Positions 52,597-59,295 of a stretch of 64,000 nt of DNA are shown here, one piece after another; position 1 is the first letter of the stretch; each line of letters begins with the position of its first letter. This stretch comes from UBA1141 sp963665155 (GTDB lineage Bacteria; Chloroflexota; Dehalococcoidia; Lucifugimonadales; UBA3495): the NCBI GenBank assembly GCA_963665155.2, contig CAXXFI010000001.1, positions 310,001 through 374,000 of the forward strand. The letters run 5' to 3'. Below the pieces are notes generated by a model that saw only the letters and a list, made by a program, of their open reading frames with translations, did no database searches and was not told the origin of the DNA. The position numbers and the translations under genes were made by a program.

Positions 52597-53475
52597 ATGG
52601 ACCTTATCAAAGTCTTCCAACGATTCCCAGACCACGAGTCTTGCCTTGAGCACTTGGAGCAAGTGCGCTGGGGTGATAGGCCAGCCTGCCCACTCTGTGG
52701 TTCCGTGAGTGTAGCGCGCAAGGCTGACTCCTTCCGGCAGGGTCGATGGAATTGTCACGACTGCAAGTCCAGCTTCAATGTATTGTCCGGTACTATCTTC
52801 CAGAAGACTAAGCTCCCCTTGCAGAAGTGGTTCCTTGCCGTCTCGCTGGTGCTGAATGCCAAGAAGAGCATCTCTTCTTACCAACTGGCCCGCGACCTTG
52901 ACCTGAATCAGAAGTCCGCTTGGTTCATGGCTATGCGAATCAGGCGAGCAATGGTAAGTGAGGGTGACTTGCTATCCGGCATAGTGGAAGCGGACGAGAC
53001 CTACGTTGGAGGCCGACCACGAAAGCCCAACAAGCGTAAGGACGATGTGCGCCACACTCGCGGGCGCGGCACTGACAAGCTCCCAATCGTTGGAGCGGTA
53101 GAGCGCGGCGGCAACGTCGTTGCCAAGCCTTCACCCAGGATTACATCAAACGACTTGAACGTGTTCCTACAGGAGAATGTGGACAGCGACGCCTTGTTGG
53201 TGACCGACCAGTTTCGGGGATACTGGGGCATGAGCAAGCGGATGAAGCACGCAACAATTGATCACTCTGTCCAGTATTCAGAGGGCTTGGTTCACACCAA
53301 CACCATAGAAGGATTCTGGAGTCTTCTCAAGCGGGCTTGGTATGGCACTCACCACCACTACACCAAGGGCTTTGCACTGGCCTATGTGGTGGAGGCTTGC
53401 TTCAAGTACAACGTCCGCAAGGTCTCCGACCCATTCTCCGCATTCATCCGGTCGGCTGTATCGGTGACGGCATGA
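52597..53475 (+). CDS. IS1595-family (ISXO2-like) transposase
   Basis: 292 residues. N-terminal zinc ribbon (CPLCGSVSVARKADSFRQGR, then WNCHDCKSSF), linker helices (PLQKWFLAVSLVLNAKKSIS) and a DDE domain: GIVEADETYVGGRPRKPNK (first D), DALLVTDQFRGYWGMSKRMK (second D) and GLVHTNTIEGFWSLLKRAWY (N/E motif). Length and motifs are complete. GTAGGAG lies upstream of the ATG. Its stop codon overlaps the ATG of the methyltransferase gene. Confidence 0.93.
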   Translation: MDLIKVFQRFPDHESCLEHLEQVRWGDRPACPLCGSVSVARKADSFRQGRWNCHDCKSSFNVLSGTIFQKTKLPLQKWFLAVSLVLNAKKSISSYQLARDLDLNQKSAWFMAMRIRRAMVSEGDLLSGIVEADETYVGGRPRKPNKRKDDVRHTRGRGTDKLPIVGAVERGGNVVAKPSPRITSNDLNVFLQENVDSDALLVTDQFRGYWGMSKRMKHATIDHSVQYSEGLVHTNTIEGFWSLLKRAWYGTHHHYTKGFALAYVVEACFKYNVRKVSDPFSAFIRSAVSVTA

Positions 53476-55151
53476 ATCGGCTCTACTACGGCGATTGCCT
53501 CACCATCATGCAAGACTGGCCTTTGCACTCCGTTGATCTGATTTACCTCGACCCTCCCTTTAACTCCAACCGCCAGTACAATTCCATATACAAGGACGAA
53601 ACGGGTCGGCCTTTACCGGACCAGATAGAGGCGTTTTGCGATATGTGGGAACTGGACTCGGAACGGGAACGGGCTATCCGCACAATGCCAGTGCTAATGC
53701 GGGATAGCGGACTGGACGATTCCGTCGCGGAGCTATGGAAACTCTGGATGCAAGCCCTCCGGGGAACGCAACCGCGCCTCTTGGCCTACCTGTCCTACAT
53801 GGCGCAACGCCTTCTCATTATGAAGCGGATTCTCAAGCCAACGGGGAGTATCTATTACCACTGCGACCCTACGGCCAGCCACTACATCAAGGCTCTTATG
53901 GACGCTGTGTTCGGGCATGATAATTTTAGGAATGAAGTTATTTGGAGGCGCACAGCGGCGCATAGTAGGGCTAAGAGGTGGGGGCCTATTCACGATACTT
54001 TGCTGTTTTATTCACGGAGCGAGCACTACAATTGGAATCGAAGCTTTCAACGCTATGATGATTCATATGTTGACCAGTTCTTTCGGTTTGAAGACGAGCA
54101 TGGGCGATACAGAATAGGCAACTTGACTGGGCCAGGCATAAGGAATGGAAGCTCTGGTTTGCCTTGGCGGGGCGTTGACCCTACAGAAAAGGGGCGTCAT
54201 TGGGAGGTGCCACCGGACAGGATACTTCCAGATCATTTTCAACACCCCGATGGCTATGCCGACATGACTGTTCAAGAACGGCTTGATGTGCTTGACAAAG
54301 TAGGTCTTATCTATTGGCCGCCTAAAGGTAAAGTGCCACAGCCCAAACAATATCTACGCGCCTCCCCTGGTGTTCCCTTGCAAGACATGATATGGGATAT
54401 CCCGCCAATAGGCGCACAAGCCGCTGAGCGCATGGGCTATGCCACACAAAAGCCGGTTGCCCTCTTGGAGCGCATTATCTCTGCAAGCTCCAACCCCGGG
54501 GACGTGGTTCTGGACCCATTTTGCGGGTGCGCCACCACCATTGAGGCCGCGCATAAACTCGACCGCCAATGGATAGGGATAGATATCGCGATCCACGCGA
54601 TCAAGAGGGTAACTAGATTAAGGCTTCTGGACCGCTTGGGGTTGATGGAGGGACAAGACTTCACCATCGACGGGATTCCTAGCACACTGGAGGGCGCGGT
54701 TGACCTCTGGACGAAGGACAAGTACCACTTCCAGCAATGGGCAGTTGAGCAAGCAGACGGTTTTGTCACCACCAAACGGACGGCGGATGGCGGGGTTGAC
54801 GGGCGTATCTACTTTGCAGTACCAGACACAAAGGAATTACAGAGCATGACCGTTGAAGTCAAGGGCGGGGTCAATGTCACCATCGAAAGCCTGCGGGCCT
54901 TGAAGGGTGTTTTGGACTATGATAATGCGCTCATGGCCGGCCTGATTATTCGAGAACCCCTTGGCGCGGTGAAGGCTCGCAACTTCAATCGTTTCATGGC
55001 CGATGCTGGCACTATCGAGCTATGGGGCAATGAGTATCCTAAGATGCAGATATTGACCATTGAAGAGTTACTAGAAGGGAAGCGATTTGCAACCCCGACC
55101 GTTGTAGGCCGACATACACAGAGTCCAAGAATGCCGGGGTTGCCCGTATGA
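53472..55151 (+). CDS. DNA methyltransferase with PD-(D/E)XK-like C-terminal domain
   Basis: 559 residues from the ATG that overlaps the transposase stop. Methyltransferase motif IV is DLIYLDPPFNSN (residues about 22-33); motif I comes later, VVLDPFCGCATTIEAAHKLD (about 343), the order of beta-class N6-adenine or N4-cytosine enzymes. The central part (GSIYYHCDPTASHYIKALMD; RPLPDQIEAF) is typical of type III/Mod-like proteins. Residues about 430-540 form an extra domain: TADGGVDGRIYF, then MTVEVKGGVNVT, matching the D...E-x-K signature of restriction-type nucleases. It could be a one-chain restriction-modification enzyme or a methyltransferase with a DNA-targeting tail. Here it is IS cargo. 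Confidence 0.88.
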   Translation: MNRLYYGDCLTIMQDWPLHSVDLIYLDPPFNSNRQYNSIYKDETGRPLPDQIEAFCDMWELDSERERAIRTMPVLMRDSGLDDSVAELWKLWMQALRGTQPRLLAYLSYMAQRLLIMKRILKPTGSIYYHCDPTASHYIKALMDAVFGHDNFRNEVIWRRTAAHSRAKRWGPIHDTLLFYSRSEHYNWNRSFQRYDDSYVDQFFRFEDEHGRYRIGNLTGPGIRNGSSGLPWRGVDPTEKGRHWEVPPDRILPDHFQHPDGYADMTVQERLDVLDKVGLIYWPPKGKVPQPKQYLRASPGVPLQDMIWDIPPIGAQAAERMGYATQKPVALLERIISASSNPGDVVLDPFCGCATTIEAAHKLDRQWIGIDIAIHAIKRVTRLRLLDRLGLMEGQDFTIDGIPSTLEGAVDLWTKDKYHFQQWAVEQADGFVTTKRTADGGVDGRIYFAVPDTKELQSMTVEVKGGVNVTIESLRALKGVLDYDNALMAGLIIREPLGAVKARNFNRFMADAGTIELWGNEYPKMQILTIEELLEGKRFATPTVVGRHTQSPRMPGLPV

Positions 55152-55354
55152 CATCAGAACTCTATGTCTTCCCTACTGAAATGGTAATAGGAATCGCACA
55201 ACGTCAGGGTTTGGTGAGCCTAAGTCTTCGGTACAAATTATCTCCAGATGAGCCGGAGGAATTTCAACAGCGTTACGCACTGACCATTGAGCAAGCCACA
55301 ACCATCGCCAAGAGACTACTGGGAGCCGTACAGGAGTTATCTGGTCGTCAATAG
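55148..55354 (+). CDS. Small cargo protein of the IS1595 element
   Basis: 68 residues overlapping the methyltransferase stop by 4 nt. The product (LVSLSLRYKLSPDEPEEFQQ, then RYALTIEQATTIAKRLLGAV) has a strand-rich first half and a helical second half; no family recognised. Position and coupling suggest a function tied to the methyltransferase, for example an accessory or immunity factor, but nothing in the sequence shows it. Confidence 0.6.
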   Translation: MTSELYVFPTEMVIGIAQRQGLVSLSLRYKLSPDEPEEFQQRYALTIEQATTIAKRLLGAVQELSGRQ

Positions 55355-55407
55355 GACTGGGTTCAGGTTCTATCTCATTCATGCTAAGCCCCTAACTACT
55401 CATTGCG

Positions 55408-55415
55408 TATTAATT
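55408..55415 (+). repeat. Right target duplication of the IS1595 element
   Basis: TATTAATT, identical to 52507-52514. Confidence 0.9.
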
Positions 55416-55488
55416 TGATGTTCCCCTTGACGCACGTAAAGGGAATTATAGATCGCAAAAAAATAGATAGAGGCTTAAAGGGAAGTAA

Positions 55489-55698
55489 TTATGAATGAAG
55501 AAAGGGCCAACTCTCAGGGGGTAAATCAAGAATTGCCCGAATGTCTTGTGACTGACGCTGTAGGATGGTTTCAATCGCTTGAATCTGTTCATCCGTTATG
55601 GGGAAGTTGCCAGTGCGCAACCGGTCCACAAACTTGCGCATGTGCTCAACAGTCCATTGCACATTCCTTTGAACCTCGGGTGCCGGAGATTCCAGCAT
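55489..55698 (-). CDS. Hypothetical small protein
   Basis: 69 residues from ATG 55698. VQRNVQWTVEHMRKFVDRLR and ITDEQIQAIETILQRQSQDI look like amphipathic helices of a real protein. No ribosome-binding site is obvious. It starts head-to-head with, and overlaps by 2 nt, the plus-strand frame at 55697; both are plausible, and only one may be used. Confidence 0.35.
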   Translation of the reverse strand: MLESPAPEVQRNVQWTVEHMRKFVDRLRTGNFPITDEQIQAIETILQRQSQDIRAILDLPPESWPFLHS

Positions 55699-55879
55699 GA
55701 ACGACAAAGATAGAACACCCTTTGACGACTTCCTAGAAGAACTTCTCAAGGGAGAAGGAGACACTGGTGACGACTGCAAGCCAGGTGCAATAGACGCTGA
55801 GATTATGAGATGGGCATTGCATGTTCTACCACGGATATATGAATATCCAACTTATTTGGCTCCCATGATTGGTTTTTAG
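55697..55879 (+). CDS. Hypothetical small acidic protein
   Basis: 60 residues, DKDRTPFDDFLEELLKGEGD at the N-terminus and a more hydrophobic end (ALHVLPRIYEYPTYLAPMIG). GGAG lies 8-10 nt before the ATG. No family recognised. Its 3' end overlaps the end of the converging HTH-like gene by 4 nt. Confidence 0.35.
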   Translation: MNDKDRTPFDDFLEELLKGEGDTGDDCKPGAIDAEIMRWALHVLPRIYEYPTYLAPMIGF

Positions 55880-56346
55880 AATGGAAGGTCGTCTAGGCCT
55901 TCGTACTCCGCCAATACTAAATCTGGAATGTTCAAACTTGGTATGTCTGAAATAGAACCAGTTATAGATTTTTCAGCCTGTGGTTCCTCCGCCAATGTCC
56001 ACATTCCCCTGCCGCAATTCTTGAAACGTTGGTCAGTGCTGAGATAAGAGCCTATCGAATTGACCGGCTTAGTTCCGCCCACATGAATTCCACGCTCAGC
56101 AACTTTCCCCAATATGCCCATGCGGTGCAGTGGGCGTTCTGACAATAGGGTATCGTAGATAGCACCCGTCAGTTCTTGAGCATATGTGCTCGCATGTTGG
56201 CCACTAGCATCAACACTACTTCCACGCTCTTGGTTGATGCGAATTATGGTATGTAGTGATTCAAGTTCCTTTTCAATTTTATGCTTCTTGGCTTCCCACT
56301 CTTTGACCAACGCTCGTAGTTCTACATCCAAAGACTGCCAGCCCAT
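55876..56346 (-). CDS. Winged-helix (HARE-HTH-like) protein
   Basis: 156 residues from ATG 56346, which has AGGAGGAA upstream; the frame extends 9 codons further. The first 50 residues form a coiled coil (LRALVKEWEAKKHKIEKELE). Residues about 60-120, AIYDTLLSERPLHRMGILGK, then VAERGIHVGGTKPVNSIGSY and LSTDQRFKNCGRGMWTL, match the HARE/HB1 winged-helix pattern seen in proteins tied to restriction-modification and chromatin. The C-terminal 35 residues are acidic. A regulator or DNA-targeting partner is likely. It sits between the methyltransferase-bearing IS and the SIR2 chimera. Confidence 0.6.
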   Translation of the reverse strand: MGWQSLDVELRALVKEWEAKKHKIEKELESLHTIIRINQERGSSVDASGQHASTYAQELTGAIYDTLLSERPLHRMGILGKVAERGIHVGGTKPVNSIGSYLSTDQRFKNCGRGMWTLAEEPQAEKSITGSISDIPSLNIPDLVLAEYEGLDDLPF

Positions 56347-56465
56347 TGCGTTCCTCCTGTAGTGTCCCGACAAATGACTTTGGGAAGTCTCATCCTAATC
56401 TATAGACACCACCAGCATAGTGGTTAGGATGAGATCTAGAAATGCAATGCAACGCATTGCATGAC

Positions 56466-56560
56466 TGGCGGAGGGAGAGGGATTCGAACCCTCGGCACCT
56501 GGGACGAGCAGGTGTGCCCGATTTTAAGTCGGGAGCTTTAGGCCACTCAGCCATCCCTCC
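56466..56560 (-). tRNA. tRNA-Leu (UAA)
   Basis: Class II tRNA. Acceptor GGAGGGA pairs with TCCCTCC, followed by G and an encoded CCA. The anticodon arm CCCGA-CTTAAAA-TCGGG has anticodon UAA; a long variable arm (CACCTGCTCGTCCCAGGTG) and T-loop GTTCGAATC are present. Confidence 0.95.
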
Positions 56561-56567
56561 ACAAAAG

Positions 56568-56640
56568 TGCCCCCGGTGGGATTCGAACCCACACCTGTCC
56601 CCCAGCAAAAGGGCCGTGGTATCCATTCCACTACAGGGGC
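56568..56640 (-). tRNA. tRNA-like gene with atypical anticodon arm
   Basis: 73 nt. The acceptor stem (GCCCCTG / CGGGGGC, one G-U), D arm (GTGG AATGGATA CCAC) and T arm (GTGGG TTCGAAT CCCAC) are good; no CCA is encoded. The anticodon arm GCCCT-TTTGCTG-GGGGA pairs at only four of five positions, one a G-U. By position the anticodon would be UGC (Ala), but base 37 is U and the G3-U70 pair of tRNA-Ala is missing. The D loop resembles tRNA-Arg. It may be a degenerate or recoded tRNA. Confidence 0.6.
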
Positions 56641-56648
56641 ATAAAAAG

Positions 56649-56692
56649 ATGCCGGTGTGAAAAGTTTGCCGACCCATCACACCGGCATTATA
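56649..56692 (-). promoter_or_regulatory. Promoter-like box and hairpin ahead of the tRNA pair
   Basis: On the minus strand a TATAAT (56687-56692) is followed by a perfect 12-bp stem, ATGCCGGTGTGA (56649-56660) with TCACACCGGCAT (56677-56688). Five Us then precede the tRNA-like gene by 3 nt. As a terminator it would close the SIR2-chimera transcript; as a leader structure it would attenuate the tRNAs. Confidence 0.45.
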
Positions 56693-56711
56693 TCATGCTT
56701 GGAGCATAGCT

Positions 56712-56831
56712 GTGGCAGAAAAGAAGAAGGCCCCCAAGAAACTTGAGGACCACGAGCCAGGGGCGCCCAGAGAGGAAGTGATGGCCGCCTTGGGCAAGGC
56801 AGTCAAGCCGGTCAAGAAGCCTGAGAAATAA
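56712..56831 (+). CDS. Small Lys-rich protein, 39 residues
   Basis: GTG start with GGAG 8 nt upstream. The product begins with Val-coded Met then AEKKKAPKKLEDHEPGAPRE, then EVMAALGKAVKPVKKPEK, very basic with a short helix. It overlaps the 3' end of the converging SIR2-chimera gene by 20 nt. No family recognised; length and composition recall small nucleic-acid-binding or ribosome-associated proteins. Confidence 0.4.
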   Translation: MAEKKKAPKKLEDHEPGAPREEVMAALGKAVKPVKKPEK

Positions 56832-57930
56832 CCCGTTCCATCATTGTCCAGAACATATTTTGCTCATCGTTCCGGTGGCTGTAGCGGAACGCATATCCAT
56901 CGACATATTTCTGTAGATGGTGAGTGGTGACGTGGTGGTAAGAACCGTCAATTGACCGCTTCAACTGACTCCAGAACCCTTCGATGCTGTTCGTGTGGAT
57001 ATCCTTCCCCACAACGTAGACGCCCCTGGAGTGGGGAACCACATCGTGCCGATAGCCCAAGCTAGATAGCCTCCGGTAGGTGGGCAAGTCGTCGGTCAAT
57101 ACTGCGGTTCCTACTGGTACTGACGATTGAATCTCCGGTACCAATGTCCGGGCCTTAACGTCCGGCACCACCTTGGCCTTGACTTTCCCGCCCCGTTCCA
57201 CCATCCCCATGACGATGGTTTTTCCTTCTGCTCCACGTCCACGCTTGCCAGGTCGCTTCCCACCGATGAACAAAAACGTGTGCGACATCATAAGCTGCCG
57301 GAGCGTTAGGAGAGCAGCTTTGTACTTCGTTTCTCCATCACCAGCATCGGGGTACAAGCGCCCATAACCATCGGGCGTAAGAATCATGCTCGCTGCGTTG
57401 TCTATGGTTCCATGGAGGTGCCATACAGTCGGCCGTTGGGGATCGGCTCTTAATGCGCCTGCCTGCTCGGCCGGGGATTCAATGTCCCAAGTGCGCAGAT
57501 CAACGTCCTCTGGGCGAGCCCAGTGCAAAACGCGGTCGTAGTTAGTGGTGACGATTAATGAACTCCCAAGATTCCATATTGCCCGGGCAAGATCTAGGCT
57601 GGCGCTATCCACATTCTCAAACGGAACGTCTAACTGCTCCTTGAGAAACCTGAACCAGTTCCCTCCGGTCATCCCTTGACGCGCCCGCTTCGCCGCTTCC
57701 AGGTACTCATCAGGCCCTATGCCTATAAGTCCGCTCACGGCCTCTGCATAGGGCAGCCGATCTTCCTCCCGCAAACGCTCAACAGCATTTTCCAACAACC
57801 CTTTCCAGATGGGAAACAGTACGCCGCCGGTTTGTTTGTCTTTGACCGACATAGAGACTCCCGCGCCCACGAAGGGAATCACATTGTGGCTTTTTAACTG
57901 CTCTTTAAGCTGTCCTGGTAAGTTGGCCAT
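56812..57930 (-). CDS. SIR2-domain protein fused to IS1595 transposase catalytic half
   Basis: 372 residues. Residues 1 to about 222 are a SIR2-like NAD-binding domain of the kind found in phage-defence proteins: HNVIPFVGAGVSMSV, SLIVTTNYDRVLHWA with the catalytic Asn, VWHLHGTIDNAASMILTPDG with the His, and TLRQLMMSHTFLFIG. At FIGG the sequence passes without a break into an IS1595-type transposase: KRPGKRGRGAEGKTIVMGMV, TAVLTDDLPTYRRLSSLGYR and DIHTNSIEGFWSQLKRSIDG. The transposase part lacks the zinc ribbon and the first catalytic Asp. FIG is a motif common to both parents, so the joint looks like recombination at shared sequence. GGGAG precedes the ATG. It could be a new NADase-DNA-binding protein or simply scar sequence. 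Confidence 0.85.
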   Translation of the reverse strand: MANLPGQLKEQLKSHNVIPFVGAGVSMSVKDKQTGGVLFPIWKGLLENAVERLREEDRLPYAEAVSGLIGIGPDEYLEAAKRARQGMTGGNWFRFLKEQLDVPFENVDSASLDLARAIWNLGSSLIVTTNYDRVLHWARPEDVDLRTWDIESPAEQAGALRADPQRPTVWHLHGTIDNAASMILTPDGYGRLYPDAGDGETKYKAALLTLRQLMMSHTFLFIGGKRPGKRGRGAEGKTIVMGMVERGGKVKAKVVPDVKARTLVPEIQSSVPVGTAVLTDDLPTYRRLSSLGYRHDVVPHSRGVYVVGKDIHTNSIEGFWSQLKRSIDGSYHHVTTHHLQKYVDGYAFRYSHRNDEQNMFWTMMERVISQAS

Positions 57931-58164
57931 GGATACTCCCGAATGGGGTGTGTTCTGACAACAATTGGCAATAAAACGGAACTATTACGGTTGAAATTGG
58001 GCCAAATTCCAGTATATACCTCTATCCGGAGCGGTAACCAGCATCTCCATTGGGTATTACGGCCGCGGCGTCATCACCGTTGGCTAACGGCAACCTTGTG
58101 TGGAATAATGTCACAGGACTCGAACCACCGACCCAACTGCTGCTTATAAATAAGGACTGCCCGC
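57931..58164. other. Divergent promoter region, SIR2 chimera / flavin monooxygenase
   Basis: No gene. AAGGA precedes the monooxygenase start at suitable distance. No clear promoter hexamers recognised. Confidence 0.35.
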
Positions 58165-59205
58165 ATGAAGTTTGCCCTGTTTACCCACGTCCCGTGGCCC
58201 GAGGGAACAGACCCTCAACGCGTGTTTGAAGAAACTATTATCGAGTTCCAGTACGCTGAAGAACTCGGTTTCCACAGCGCCTGGCTGGCCGAGCACCATT
58301 TCTCCCGCTACGGCTTGGGCTCATCGTCCATGGTCTTGACCGCAGGCATCGCCCAACGAACCAAGACAATCCGGCTGGGCTCTGCCGTGCTTCTCCCGTC
58401 AATTCAGAACCCCGTTCGTTTGGCCGAAGATACAGCGACGGTGGACGCCCTGAGCGGCGGGCGTTTGGACGTTGGCCTTGGCCGGGGCACCAATGGTTAT
58501 GAATTTACCGGCTTCAATGTGCCCTGGGAGGAGAGCCAAGGTCGCTACCAGGAAGGAGTGGCGATGATCAAAGGGCTTTGGAGCAACCAGGAATTTTCTT
58601 ATAAAGGCAAGTATTTCAATGCCGACAGTATTAGTCTGGTGCCGCCGCCGGTGCAAAAGCCCCATCCGCCCCTGTACCTGGCAGCAACGCTGACCCAAGA
58701 GACTTTGGATTTTGTCTCCACCACCGGCCATCCCCTGATGATCGGCGTGGTCCTGGATACGGCGAATGCGGTGGACTTGTGCAATCGGTTCGTCGAGCTA
58801 TCCAAGAAAGAGGGCCACAACGTCCCCATATCTTCTATCCCTTTCTTCCGCTACTTCTGGGTCGCCGAAACCGAAGAGCAAGCAAGAAAAGACGCTGAGG
58901 TTGGGCTTAGCTGGACCTTGGACATGCTCCAGTGGCGGCGAACTTTCACCCGGGGCAGCGAAGTGTACCACCGACTGGACGACTGGAGAAAGACACGCAC
59001 CGAAGGTACGCTGAGCGTCGACTACCTGATGGAAAATCGGGCCATCATAGGCACGCCCGACCAGTGCGTGGCGAAAATCAAAGACTTGCAGCGCCAAGGC
59101 ATCGAGTACTTCGGTTGCAATTTCTCCTTCGGGGGAATGGAGCACGGTCAGCTTGTGAAGTCTATGAAACTCTTTGCCGAAGAGGTAATGCCCCATTTGT
59201 CTTAA
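58165..59205 (+). CDS. LLM-class flavin-dependent monooxygenase
   Basis: 346 residues, luciferase-like barrel: LGFHSAWLAEHHFSRYGLGS near residue 35, AGIAQRTKTIRLGSAVLLPS, NPVRLAEDTATVDALSGGRL and DVGLGRGTNGYEF (flavin phosphate loop), PHPPLYLAATLTQETLDFVS, FFRYFWVAETEEQARKDAEV and GTPDQCVAKIKDLQRQGIEY. It is complete. It differs clearly from the enzyme at 14.9 kb, so the two are not recent duplicates. Next comes an MmgE/PrpD gene 90 nt downstream on the same strand, probably the same transcript, which points to catabolism of an organic acid. The flavin reductase partner is not adjacent. Confidence 0.9.
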   Translation: MKFALFTHVPWPEGTDPQRVFEETIIEFQYAEELGFHSAWLAEHHFSRYGLGSSSMVLTAGIAQRTKTIRLGSAVLLPSIQNPVRLAEDTATVDALSGGRLDVGLGRGTNGYEFTGFNVPWEESQGRYQEGVAMIKGLWSNQEFSYKGKYFNADSISLVPPPVQKPHPPLYLAATLTQETLDFVSTTGHPLMIGVVLDTANAVDLCNRFVELSKKEGHNVPISSIPFFRYFWVAETEEQARKDAEVGLSWTLDMLQWRRTFTRGSEVYHRLDDWRKTRTEGTLSVDYLMENRAIIGTPDQCVAKIKDLQRQGIEYFGCNFSFGGMEHGQLVKSMKLFAEEVMPHLS

Positions 59206-59295
59206 TACCCGGCATTTGTACTGGCGGGGACCTGCATAGACGACCGTCAGACCCTGAAAGAACCTAACCAACCTGAAAGCCTTAGGAGGCTGTTG

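Larger units (their letters stand above)
52515..55407 (+). mobile_element. IS1595-family element carrying a methyltransferase-nuclease gene
   Basis: A 2893-bp element bounded by 22-bp inverted repeats: CGCAATGAGTAGTTATGGGC at 52515 and its reverse complement ending at 55407, one mismatch. The flanking 8-bp duplications are identical, so insertion is recent and the boundaries are certain. Contents: transposase (52597-53475), DNA methyltransferase with nuclease-like tail (53472-55151) and a 68-residue protein (55148-55354). The genes overlap by 4 nt each (ATGA), implying a single translationally coupled message. Confidence 0.95.

Noticed and set aside
55491..55700. 69-codon plus-strand frame with GGGAAG before its ATG
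   Set aside because: Its Cys/Gln-rich product looks unlike a protein, while the opposite strand gives a better helical product; neither is certain.
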